Assembly: GCA_018262985.1 (NCBI GenBank)
Contig: JADFDI010000005.1
Coordinates: 124,001-188,000 of the forward strand
Direction of reading: 5' to 3'
Origin: Spirochaetota bacterium
GTDB lineage: Bacteria > Spirochaetota > Spirochaetia > Treponematales > UBA12059
DNA: 64,000 nucleotides
The number at the start of each line of letters is the position of its first letter. Position 1 is the stretch's first letter. This document shows, in pieces, positions 44,944-53,431 of this stretch. The notes under the pieces are model-generated. The model saw only the letters and a program-made list of their open reading frames with translations. It was not told the origin of the DNA and did no database searches. A program made the translations under genes and the position numbers.

Positions 44944-46103
44944 TGGTCGTCGCAGCGCTCTGCTTCCTGGTGCCCGTGGCGCTCCTGTTCGTCAAGGAGA
45001 AGGTTCCGCTCGCCTCGCGCTGGAGCCCCCTCGTGGCCAGCTACGCGGCGGGCCTTGTGCTGGGTAACCTCGGCATCCTGCCCGAAGGAGCGGCGGCGTC
45101 GCTCGACCTGGCTTCCTCGATCGCGGTGATCGTCGCCATCCCCCTCCTCCTGCTCTCCACCGACCTTCAGGCGATGCGGCGGCTCGGAGGGAAGGCCGGC
45201 CTTTCGTTCGCCCTGGCGGCCTTCGCCGCCGCGCTCATGGCGTCGGTCGGGCACGCCGTCCTCCGGGGCGTCGTACCCGAGTCCTGGAAGGTGGCCGGCA
45301 TGCTGGTCGGCGTCTACACAGGCGGCACCCCGAACCTCGCCGCGATCCGGACCGCGCTCGAGGTGGACCGCACGACCTACCTCGGCGTCCACACCGCGGA
45401 CCTGGCCTTGGGCGCCCTCTACATCCTGGCCGCCATCACCTTCCTGCCGAAGGCGCTCCGCAGGCTCCTTCCGGTCCGGGGCGTCGCAGCGGCGGACGGT
45501 CCTCGGGACCGCGACGGAGGCGCCGAGGGACGCACGATCGAGGAAGAGTCCTTCACGGTCCTGTTCGAGAAGGGGACGCCGCCGCGCCTGGCTCTGGCCC
45601 TGGGCTTCACGGTCCTCGCGGTCGGGGCGGCGATGGGCATCTCGATGCTGGTGCCGAAGGACTGGGAGACCATGACGGTCATCCTCGCGGTGACCACCTT
45701 CAGCCTGCTCGGCAGCCTGGCGCCGCGCCTCCGGAGCATCCCGAGGACCTTCAAGCTCGGCGAGTACTTTCTGCTGGTGTTCTGCGTGGCCGTCGGAGCC
45801 ATGGCGGACCTCTCGCTGCTCGCGGGAGCCGCGGCCATCTCGCTCGTCTACGTCGCCATCGCCATGTTCGGGGCCTTCCTGGTGCACGCGGCGCTGGCCG
45901 CCGTTTTCCGGATCGACGCCGACACCATGCTGGTCACCTCGGTCAGCGCGATCTGCTCGCCGCCCTTCGTCGGGCTCGTGGCGACCTCGATGAAGCGGCG
46001 CGACCTGATCCTGCCGGGCATCACGACGGGCATACTCGGTTACGCCATCGGGAACTACCTCGGAATCGCGCTAGCGCAGGCGCTACGCGTGATCCTCCCT
46101 TGA
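44943..46103 (+). CDS. DUF819 family membrane transporter
   Basis: 386 residues, about ten helices. DUF819 (YjcL-like) pattern: repeated halves with SIAVIVAIPLLLLSTDLQAMRRLG and GVYTGGTPNLAAIRTALEVD; the second half contains AICSPPFVGLVATSMKRRDLILPGITTG. Proposed small-molecule transporter, substrate unknown. Starts at the A of the hydrolase stop (TGATG), so the two are translated in tandem. Its last 21 bp overlap the convergent MFS gene. Confidence 0.88.
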   Translation: MVVAALCFLVPVALLFVKEKVPLASRWSPLVASYAAGLVLGNLGILPEGAAASLDLASSIAVIVAIPLLLLSTDLQAMRRLGGKAGLSFALAAFAAALMASVGHAVLRGVVPESWKVAGMLVGVYTGGTPNLAAIRTALEVDRTTYLGVHTADLALGALYILAAITFLPKALRRLLPVRGVAAADGPRDRDGGAEGRTIEEESFTVLFEKGTPPRLALALGFTVLAVGAAMGISMLVPKDWETMTVILAVTTFSLLGSLAPRLRSIPRTFKLGEYFLLVFCVAVGAMADLSLLAGAAAISLVYVAIAMFGAFLVHAALAAVFRIDADTMLVTSVSAICSPPFVGLVATSMKRRDLILPGITTGILGYAIGNYLGIALAQALRVILP

Positions 46104-47372
46104 CGCGCCCGGCATGACCGTACCGGCGTCGCGGGCGCGCGCCGCGGCCCGGCGCTCGGCGCCGGCGAGCAGGTAGAGGCCGGCAGAGGCGCCGAGGGCC
46201 AGGGCCGCGGACAGGATCCACATCGCCGGGGGGCCGGAAGCTTCCAGCACGCGACCGCCCACCGGGCCGGAGGCGCTGTAGCCGAGGCTGCCGACTATGG
46301 GCAGGATGGCGGCGAAGCGGCCGCGGTGCGACATGGGGGTGTGGTTTGCGACGTAGGCCGGCTCGTTCGTGGCGTTGACGATTTCTCCGATCGTCCAGAG
46401 CGCGGTCGAGGCGAAGAAAAGCCAGGGCGAGCGGACGAAGGCCAGCATCCCGAAGCCGAGGGCGTAGAGCACGCCCGCGAAGGCGACGTTCGCCACGGGC
46501 TTGAAGCGCTTCAGCGCGGCGACGATCGGCGCGTTGAGCGCGATGACCATGAGGGCGTTGAGCGTCATGAGCGAGCCGTAGAGCGCCGCGCCTTTGTCGC
46601 CGAAGAGCTCGCCCGCCTGCAGGGGCAGCGCGAAGCGGTGCTGGGCGTAGACGAAGCCGTACCAGGTGGTCAGCAGGGTGAAGACCACCAGGAAGCCTCG
46701 CGAGCGCAGGGCTGAGAACAGGTTGCCTTCGTGCGCCTTCTCGGACGAATCGCTCCGGAGGCTCCGCTCGATGGCGGCCCGGTCCGGCTTCGTCTCCGGG
46801 ACCAGCGCGACGACGAGGGTCGAGGCCGCGAGCGCGGCGATGCCGTTTCCCCAGAAAAGCCAGGATGGCGCCTTCTCGAACAGGAAGCCCGCGATCAGGG
46901 GGCCGCCCGCGAAGCCGAGGTTGTGCCCGAGGTAGAGCAGGCTGTACGAGGCCTGGCGGTTCTCCGGCGTCGTCACGTCGGTCGTCATGGCCGAGCGCGC
47001 CGGGTCGGTGACGCCGTCGCAGGCAAGGTAGAGCAGCACGAATACGGGAAGGAAGGCGGAGAGCCTGAACGAGCCGGCGAGGGCCAGGAAGGCTCCGGCG
47101 CCGAGCTGGCTGGCCAGCATGACCTTCCGGCGGCCGATCCGGTCGGCGAGCTTGCCGCCGAGCATGGAGCCCGGCAGGTAGGCGAGGCTCGCCGCGAAGA
47201 GCCAGTCGCCGGCCTCGCGTTGCGACATCCCGAGGATGCGCGTCAGGTAGAGGGTCAGGAAGGGAAAGACGAAGATGCCGAGGCCGTTCAGCACCTCGGC
47301 CGCGAAGAGGGCGTAGACCGGTCGCGGGAGACCGCGGTAGATGGAAAAACTGGCGGCGAATCGGCGGAGCAT
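46083..47372 (-). CDS. Major facilitator superfamily transporter
   Basis: 429 residues, twelve helices. MFS signature between helices 2 and 3, GGKLADRIGRRKVMLAS, and a central charged loop (SLRSDSSEKAHEGN). Resembles drug or solute exporters of the DHA1 type (YALFAAEVLNGLGIFVFPFLTLYL). Substrate unknown. No clear ribosome site before ATG 47372. Confidence 0.88.
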   Translation of the reverse strand: MLRRFAASFSIYRGLPRPVYALFAAEVLNGLGIFVFPFLTLYLTRILGMSQREAGDWLFAASLAYLPGSMLGGKLADRIGRRKVMLASQLGAGAFLALAGSFRLSAFLPVFVLLYLACDGVTDPARSAMTTDVTTPENRQASYSLLYLGHNLGFAGGPLIAGFLFEKAPSWLFWGNGIAALAASTLVVALVPETKPDRAAIERSLRSDSSEKAHEGNLFSALRSRGFLVVFTLLTTWYGFVYAQHRFALPLQAGELFGDKGAALYGSLMTLNALMVIALNAPIVAALKRFKPVANVAFAGVLYALGFGMLAFVRSPWLFFASTALWTIGEIVNATNEPAYVANHTPMSHRGRFAAILPIVGSLGYSASGPVGGRVLEASGPPAMWILSAALALGASAGLYLLAGAERRAAARARDAGTVMPGASREDHA

Positions 47373-47496
47373 CGTTGGAGGATGACAGGGAGCCCCCCCG
47401 CGCGTCCAGAGAGCGGAGACGGAAAAGGAACAAGCTCTGTCCCCGATTTGCGCGAACTCGGTCCGCTCCGCCCGAGCTCCGTCCCCGCGGCGGCGC

Positions 47497-47525
47497 TTGC
47501 CGACGCTTCCCCGCGGCGCTACAGT
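47497..47525 (+). promoter_or_regulatory. Putative leaderless promoter of galU
   Basis: TTGCCG (47497-47502), 17-bp spacer, TACAGT (47520-47525), six bases, then ATG 47532. Two copies of the dispersed motif (47433-47444 and 47474-47486) lie immediately upstream. Confidence 0.5.
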
Positions 47526-47531
47526 GGCGGC

Positions 47532-48371
47532 ATGAAGGGAATCATCATCGCCGCGGGCTACGGGACCCGCTTCCTCCCGGTCACCAAGACCATCCCGAAG
47601 GAAATGCTGCCCATCCTGACCCGGCCGTCGATCGCCTACGTGCTGGACGAATTCGTGGCCTCGGGCATCGAGGACGTGGTCGTGGTCACGAGCCGCCGCA
47701 AGAAGGTACTGGACGACTATTTCGACCGCGAGGTCGAGCTCGAGGAGATATTCCGGCGCGAGGGCCGGGCGGACAAGCTCGCGCTGATCGCTCCCCCGAA
47801 GCTCAAGGTCGCCTTCGTCAGGCAGGCGGAGATGCGCGGCACGGGCCATGCCCTGCTCATGGCCGCTCCCCTGCTCGGCGGCGAGCCGGCCGTCGTCGCG
47901 TATCCCGACGACCTCCACGTCGGGAATCCGCCGCTCGCCCGCCAGCTGATCGAAACCTGGGAGCGTACCGGCTGTTCGGTGCTTTCGACGATGCACGAGA
48001 GCGGCGACGTGAGCCGTTACGGCGTGGTCGACCCGGCGCCGGACGGCGTTCACCTGAAAGGTTTCGTGGAAAAGCCCGGCAAGGGAACGGAGCCCAGCCA
48101 CGACATCTCGCTCGGCCGCTACCTCTACACGCCCGAGTTCTTCGACTACCTCGCGGAGGGCTGGAAGTCCCACGGCGCGGGCGAGTATTACCACACCGGC
48201 GCGCTCGACCGCTTGATCGCGGAAGGCAAGGTCGCGTATCGCCGGGTCGAGGGAACGAGGCTCGATACGGGAGAACCTTCGGGCTACCTGGAAGCGATCC
48301 TGGGCGCCGCCTGGGACGACCCTTCGCTGCGCCCGGTGGTCGAGCGCTTTGTCGCGTCCCGAAAGGCCTGA
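47532..48371 (+). CDS. galU: UTP-glucose-1-phosphate uridylyltransferase
   Basis: 279 residues, usual GalU length. Makes UDP-glucose for envelope glycans. N-terminal nucleotide loop KGIIIAAGYGTRFLPVTKTIPKEMLP is diagnostic; also RQAEMRGTGHALL, YPDDLHVG, GFVEKPGKGTEPSH and RLDTGEPSGYLEA. Followed 10 bp later by a cyclase gene that may be co-transcribed. Confidence 0.95.
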   Translation: MKGIIIAAGYGTRFLPVTKTIPKEMLPILTRPSIAYVLDEFVASGIEDVVVVTSRRKKVLDDYFDREVELEEIFRREGRADKLALIAPPKLKVAFVRQAEMRGTGHALLMAAPLLGGEPAVVAYPDDLHVGNPPLARQLIETWERTGCSVLSTMHESGDVSRYGVVDPAPDGVHLKGFVEKPGKGTEPSHDISLGRYLYTPEFFDYLAEGWKSHGAGEYYHTGALDRLIAEGKVAYRRVEGTRLDTGEPSGYLEAILGAAWDDPSLRPVVERFVASRKA

Positions 48372-48381
48372 GGAGGGCGTC

Positions 48382-49422
48382 GTGCCCGACACCCGGCTCG
48401 CGGCGATCGCCTTCGTCGACCTCGACGACTTCGCCGACCTCGTCGCCTCTGACGAGAGGACCGCGCTCGCGCTGCTCAAGCGCTTCCGCGATCTGGCCGA
48501 TCCCCTGGTCGCCGAACATGGGGGCGAGCTCGTCGACGCGACGAACGACGAGCTCATGGTCCTGTTCGACAGCGCCCTTTCGGCCCTGCAGTTCGCCATG
48601 CACCTGCGCCTGGCGACGCGCGTCGGACCGGAGCCGTTGCGCGTCCGCGCCGGCGTCCACCTCGGCGAGATCTGGCGCGACGGCGCCCGCGTCTACGGCA
48701 ACGGGGTGAACGTCGCCGCCCGCGTCAAGCAGGAAGCCCGCGGCGGAGACATCCTGGTTTCGGAGGACGTCTGGCGTCAGGTTTCCAACAAGCTGGAGCT
48801 CCGGGCCCGCGAGATCAAGGGTTCCGGCCTCAAGAACATCGAGCGGGACTTGGTCCTCTGGCGCCTGGAGGACGAAGGAAGCGCGGCGAGCGAGGACCAG
48901 GCTCCCTCGGCGGAGCCGCGGGCCGGCGCTTCGGAACCGGACGGTGACGAGGCCTCGAGGCCCGCCGCGCGGGACGGGTCGGACTCATCCGGCAAACGCG
49001 TCCGAGAAGCCCTCGAGGCCGCCCTCCTGCGCGGAGCCGAGGCCCGCAGGCGCGACGAGGGGGCGTCAGAGCGGTTCGCGGATCTCGGCGCCCTCGAGAA
49101 GCTCGGCCTCGAGGTCGACGTAGCCGCGGACGAGAATGGTTCCGCCCGGATGACCTTGCGCCCGAGGGGCGAAACCGGGGCGGCCCGTCGCGAGCGCCTG
49201 TACGCTCTCCGTGAGAAGGCTGTTTCGCGAATGGTGCGCGGCGCGCTGGCCGGCCTCGCCTTCGGCTTCTTCGCGTGGCAGGTCAACAGCCTCTGGCTTT
49301 GGGGCACCGCCATCCTGCTCGGCTTCATTCCGGCCGTTTCGGGGCTCGGGCGGCTGGTGGAGGCGAACGGTCAGATCAAAGCGGCCGAAAAAGGCGATTC
49401 CGGCGGGAACCTTCCAGGTTGA
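48382..49422 (+). CDS. Class III nucleotidyl cyclase with C-terminal membrane anchor
   Basis: 346 residues from GTG 48382 (GAGGAGG seven bases upstream). Cyclase domain in residues 1-165: FVDLDDFADL supplies the first metal Asp, DATNDELMVLFDS the second (usual GDG reads ND-E, a deviation), VYGNGVNVAARVKQEARGGDILVS is the dimer/substrate helix. A charged linker (~170-265) leads to two membrane helices (MVRGALAGLAFGFFAW, LWLWGTAILLGFIPAV). Cyclic nucleotide synthesis is plausible but the altered GDG makes activity uncertain. Confidence 0.82.
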   Translation: MPDTRLAAIAFVDLDDFADLVASDERTALALLKRFRDLADPLVAEHGGELVDATNDELMVLFDSALSALQFAMHLRLATRVGPEPLRVRAGVHLGEIWRDGARVYGNGVNVAARVKQEARGGDILVSEDVWRQVSNKLELRAREIKGSGLKNIERDLVLWRLEDEGSAASEDQAPSAEPRAGASEPDGDEASRPAARDGSDSSGKRVREALEAALLRGAEARRRDEGASERFADLGALEKLGLEVDVAADENGSARMTLRPRGETGAARRERLYALREKAVSRMVRGALAGLAFGFFAWQVNSLWLWGTAILLGFIPAVSGLGRLVEANGQIKAAEKGDSGGNLPG

Positions 49423-49462
49423 GGCCGCGCCGGGGTTCCCGCGATCCGAAACCCGAGGCTCC

Positions 49463-50107
49463 CTACATTCCCACCGGGAAGAGGCTGCCCTGCTTGTCGC
49501 GGAGCCGGTCTTCGATGGCGTGCACGATGTTCCGGAGCGCCCGGCTTTCGGCGACGAAGTCCAGCCTGTCCCCGGGCACGACGAGGACGGGCGCCAGCTC
49601 GAAGTTGTCGATCCATTCCTCGTAGAGGCGGTTAAGCCCGGCGAGGTACTCGTCGGGAATGGCCGCTTCCATCTCGCGGCCGCGCTTCGCGATGCGCTTC
49701 CGGAGGGTGGGGACGGAGCAGCGCAGGTAGACCACGAGGTCCGGCGGCGGCAGCAGTTCCGCCACGGTCCGGTATAGCTCCGAATAGGTTCCCCAGTCCT
49801 GGTCGCTCATGTTGCCCTGCTCGTGCAGGTTCCTCGCGAAAACCAGGGCGTCCTCGTACAAGGATCTGTCCTGCACGACGGACCACGGGTCGTCCATGAG
49901 GGCCCGGTGCGAACGGGTGCGGTGCGTCAGGAAGAAGACCTGGGAGTTGAAGGCCCAGCGCTTCATGTCGCCGTAGAAGTCGGCCAGGTAGGGATTTTCC
50001 GCGACCGGCTCGTAATAAGGGCGGAAGCCCAGCCGCTCGGCCAGCAGGCCGACCAGGGTCGACTTGCCGGCGCCGATGTTGCCCGCCAGGACCACGTATT
50101 TTTTCAT
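49463..50107 (-). CDS. Deoxynucleoside kinase (dAK/dGK family)
   Basis: 214 residues. P-loop AGNIGAGKST near the N-terminus, the substrate motif QVFFLTHRTRSHRAL, the catalytic VVQDRSLYEDALVFA (DRS motif) and the lid RKRIAKRGREME. Phosphorylates deoxyadenosine, deoxyguanosine or deoxycytidine in nucleotide salvage; which one cannot be read from sequence alone. GGAAGG precedes ATG 50107. Confidence 0.93.
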   Translation of the reverse strand: MKKYVVLAGNIGAGKSTLVGLLAERLGFRPYYEPVAENPYLADFYGDMKRWAFNSQVFFLTHRTRSHRALMDDPWSVVQDRSLYEDALVFARNLHEQGNMSDQDWGTYSELYRTVAELLPPPDLVVYLRCSVPTLRKRIAKRGREMEAAIPDEYLAGLNRLYEEWIDNFELAPVLVVPGDRLDFVAESRALRNIVHAIEDRLRDKQGSLFPVGM

Positions 50108-50278
50108 GCCTTCCGCTCGCTCCGCCGCGCACCTGAGTGGGTCCGTCCCCGTTCCATGGGCCAGAGGATAGACGGAGCGGGGCTCCGTCGGCAAGGCCGG
50201 GCGGCCGCGACGGGCGTTATCCTGCCCGAAGGACTATACTGTCATCGAGGACGCGCCCCGGGCGCGGAAGGAGGGGCC

Positions 50279-50584
50279 GTGCACGCCCTGCTCGTAAGGA
50301 TCAAGGTCAAGGCCGAGCGGCTCGAAGAGTTCGTGGAGGCGACCATGGACAACGCCAAAGCCTCGAGCCTGGAGCCTGGAGTCCTGCGCTTCGACCTGCT
50401 CAGGTCGTCGGACGATCCGACGCGCTTCCTCCTGTACGAGGTATACCGCGACGCGGAGGCTCCCGCCCGGCACAAGGAAACCGCGCACTACCTGGCCTGG
50501 CGGGACGCCTGCGAGCCGATGCTGGACGGTCCGAGGATCCGCGAGACCTTCGCGGGGGTCTTCGTGTCGGATCCGCGCGGCTAG
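50279..50584 (+). CDS. ABM-domain monooxygenase (YgiN/LsrG-like)
   Basis: 101 residues, GTG start with GGAAGGAGG. Dimeric alpha-beta barrel of the antibiotic biosynthesis monooxygenase fold: LLVRIKVKAERLEEFVEAT, SLEPGVLRFDLLRSSDDPTRFLLYEVYRD, AHKETAHYLAW (here RHKETAHYLAW). Members oxidise quinols or degrade autoinducer-2 phosphate (LsrG); no lsr genes are present. TATACT at 50235-50240 may be the -10 box. Confidence 0.9.
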   Translation: MHALLVRIKVKAERLEEFVEATMDNAKASSLEPGVLRFDLLRSSDDPTRFLLYEVYRDAEAPARHKETAHYLAWRDACEPMLDGPRIRETFAGVFVSDPRG

Positions 50585-50660
50585 GCGCGGATCCGTTCCG
50601 GGCCGGGCGCGCCCTTGCCCGGCGCGCCCGAATCGGGCTACATAAACGTCGGAGGTGATT

Positions 50661-51146
<486 letters not shown>

Positions 51147-51196
51147 CGTTCGGGCGCTGACGCTCTGGCGCGCGAAAGTCATTGCGGGAGGTTGCT

Positions 51197-51619
51197 ATGG
51201 TAAAGTCGATCGTGGCCCTCGCGGTAGCCCTCGTTCTGGCGACCGCGGTTCCGGCGCAGACGATCACGTTCGGCATGGGCGATCCCAAGCTCGACGCTTC
51301 GCTCAACGAGCTGAACGTCAGCGCGAAGCTCGACCTGCCCCGATTCTGGGGCGAGGTTTCGCTGACCTGGGGCGTGCCGGCGAAGCAGGTCGCCGCTCTG
51401 GCCGCCGAGTTCCAGCCCGCGGAAATCTATCTCGCGGCCGGCCTGGCCAAGCTCTCGAAGAAGCCGCTGGACACGGTGCTGGCCCAATACCGCAAGGCGA
51501 AGGCCAAAGGCTGGGGCGCCCTGGCCAGGTCGCTCGGCATCAAACCCGGCTCCAAGGGTTTCAAGGACCTGATGGCCAAGGTCGAAACATCCAAGGGAAA
51601 GCTCAAGGGGAAGAAGTAG
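51197..51619 (+). CDS. Small secreted protein, unknown function
   Basis: 140 residues from ATG 51197 (GGGAGG upstream). Signal peptide VKSIVALAVALVLATAVPAQ. Mature part helical with lysine-rich C-terminus (LAQYRKAKAKGWGALARSLGIKPGS, then KLKGKK). The segment resembles small secreted proteins seen in spirochete genomes but no domain is named. Its 3' end overlaps the tag gene by 17 bp. Confidence 0.7.
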   Translation: MVKSIVALAVALVLATAVPAQTITFGMGDPKLDASLNELNVSAKLDLPRFWGEVSLTWGVPAKQVAALAAEFQPAEIYLAAGLAKLSKKPLDTVLAQYRKAKAKGWGALARSLGIKPGSKGFKDLMAKVETSKGKLKGKK

Positions 51620-52181
51620 CGCGGGCCCAGGCGGCGCCCGCCCGGACGGCTCGCTCGCGGACCGGGCAAGCCGGGACGTGCGCGCCGTCTAGGTAGCCGG
51701 AGCTCATCAGGAACTCGCCCGTGATCTCTCCGCCGGTGAAGACGAAGGTCCGCTTGAAGAGCTTCACCCACTCCTCCTTGGGGCGCGGATGGTGCGCGTC
51801 CAGCCAGGCGCCGAAGGACGGGTAGGACGGGCGGAGCGCGACAAGGCGGCGGGCGTTCTCGATGGCCGCCCCGATCTTCAGCCGGTTGCGGATGATGCCG
51901 GGGTCGGCCAGGAGCCGCTCAAGGTCGGCGGGGCCGTAGGAGGCGATGCGCTCCACCTCGAAGCCCTCGTAGGCGCGGTCGAAGGCGGCGCGCTTTTTCA
52001 GGATCGTCGACCACGAGAGCCCCGCCTGGTTGATCTCGAGGACGAGCAGGCGGAAGAGCCCGCGCTCGTCCCCGATCGGAAATCCGTATTCGCGGTCGTG
52101 GTAGTCCCGGTTCGGATCGCCGATCGGGCGCGCGGCGACCCAGCCGCAGTAGCCGGGCAGCGGTTCGGTCGACTCGCTCAA
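51603..52181 (-). CDS. tag: DNA-3-methyladenine glycosylase I
   Basis: 192 residues, normal for Tag. Excises 3-methyladenine from alkylated DNA. Landmarks: YCGWVAARP, NRDYHDREYGFPIGDERGLF, LSWSTILKKRAAFDRAYEGF, and the zinc-site His and Cys near the end in AHVPACPVRE. Start is TTG at 52181 preceded by GGAGGGACGGAGC, which contains a partial copy of the dispersed motif (52181-52191). Confidence 0.93.
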   Translation of the reverse strand: MSESTEPLPGYCGWVAARPIGDPNRDYHDREYGFPIGDERGLFRLLVLEINQAGLSWSTILKKRAAFDRAYEGFEVERIASYGPADLERLLADPGIIRNRLKIGAAIENARRLVALRPSYPSFGAWLDAHHPRPKEEWVKLFKRTFVFTGGEITGEFLMSSGYLDGAHVPACPVRERAVRAGAAWARATSSP

Positions 52182-52242
52182 GCTCCGTCCCTCCTCGACC
52201 GCGCGCCGCCCGCCCGGGCCTGCTGCCTCGGAGCGGGAAGCG

Positions 52243-53400
52243 TCATTTCCGGGGCGGATCGACGGTCGCGAACCATTCGAACCTTCCGTTCCGTATGATG
52301 ATGACCGCGGCCGATTTGACCGGATTCCGCGCGGCGTCGAAGGCGAAGCGACCGGTCGGAAGGACGAGCTCCGTCGCGGCGATGGCGTCGCGGAGCGCCG
52401 GACCCGACACGGTGCCGGCGCTCCGGAGGCCCTCGATGATCACCCGCGCCGACTCGTAGCCGCACACGTCGATCAGGTCCGGATTTTCGCCGTATCGGAA
52501 GCGGTACGCGTCGGCGAAGCGCAGGCTCTCGGGCGACGCCGCTTCGGTATGCCAGTGGTTGATGAAGAACGAGCCTTCGAGCGCGTTCCCGGCCATTCGC
52601 ACGAGCTCCGGGGAGTCCCAGCCGTCGATGCCGACGAAGCGGCCGCGGTAGCCGAGCTCCCGGGCCTGCGCCGCGACCGACGCCGCGTCGTTGTAGTAAT
52701 CGGCGATGAAGATGAGGTCCGGGGCGGTTTCGATGATCGGGACCAGGATATCCTCGAAATCGTAGGCGCCCATCTCGTGCGACTCGAAGGCCGCGATCGC
52801 CCCGCCGCCCTCCGTGAAGGCGGCCCGGAAGGTTTCGGCGACGCCCTCCGCATAATCGTTGCCGCGCGCGAACACGCAGGCCGCGGTCCGGGCGCCGAGC
52901 GTCCCGAGGGCGAAGGTCGCGGCCATGGTTCCCTGGAAGGGATCGATGAACGCCGTCCGGAAGATGTAATCCCCGACCTCCGTCACGCGCGGGTTCGTGG
53001 AGGTCGGCGAGACCATCGGGACGCCGCGCGCCTGGCAGATCGGCGCGCCCGCGAGCGAGATCTTCGACATGACGGCCCCGGCGATCGCGATGGCGCCGTC
53101 GATCTCGATGGACGCCCGGTAGGCCGTGGCGCCTTCGGTCGCGTCGCCCTTGTCGTCGCGGGCGCGGAGCTCGAGCGGACGGCCGAGCGCCCCGCCCGCG
53201 GCGTTCGCCTCGTCGACGGCCAGGCGCATGCCGTTGAGCGCCGACGCGCCGAAAACTGCGCCGTAGCCCGTTAGCGGCAGGACGGCCCCGATCACGATAG
53301 GGGCGCCACCCGTCGTAGCCGGGGCGACCTGTCCGCTCGCGCAGGCGACCGACAGCAGCGTCGCGACGACGACCGGGAGCGGCGCGCTTCCTTTAATCAT
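52243..53400 (-). CDS. Branched-chain-amino-acid-type ABC substrate-binding lipoprotein
   Basis: 385 residues. Lipoprotein signal (VVVATLLSVAC). Type I periplasmic binding fold of the LivJ/LivK class: IVIGAVLPLTGYGAVFGASALNGMRLAVDEANAAGG, VMSKISLAGAPICQARGVPMVSPTSTNP, and ERPADLIFIADYYNDAA (here APDLIFIADYYNDAA). No permease or ATPase genes are adjacent, so the transporter is elsewhere or the protein serves as a receptor. GGAG precedes ATG 53400. It follows an MCP gene on the same strand, 31 bp apart, a possible receptor pairing. Confidence 0.88.
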   Translation of the reverse strand: MIKGSAPLPVVVATLLSVACASGQVAPATTGGAPIVIGAVLPLTGYGAVFGASALNGMRLAVDEANAAGGALGRPLELRARDDKGDATEGATAYRASIEIDGAIAIAGAVMSKISLAGAPICQARGVPMVSPTSTNPRVTEVGDYIFRTAFIDPFQGTMAATFALGTLGARTAACVFARGNDYAEGVAETFRAAFTEGGGAIAAFESHEMGAYDFEDILVPIIETAPDLIFIADYYNDAASVAAQARELGYRGRFVGIDGWDSPELVRMAGNALEGSFFINHWHTEAASPESLRFADAYRFRYGENPDLIDVCGYESARVIIEGLRSAGTVSGPALRDAIAATELVLPTGRFAFDAARNPVKSAAVIIIRNGRFEWFATVDPPRK

Positions 53401-53431
53401 GCTGATACTCCATTGTCCGGCGGCCTGGCTT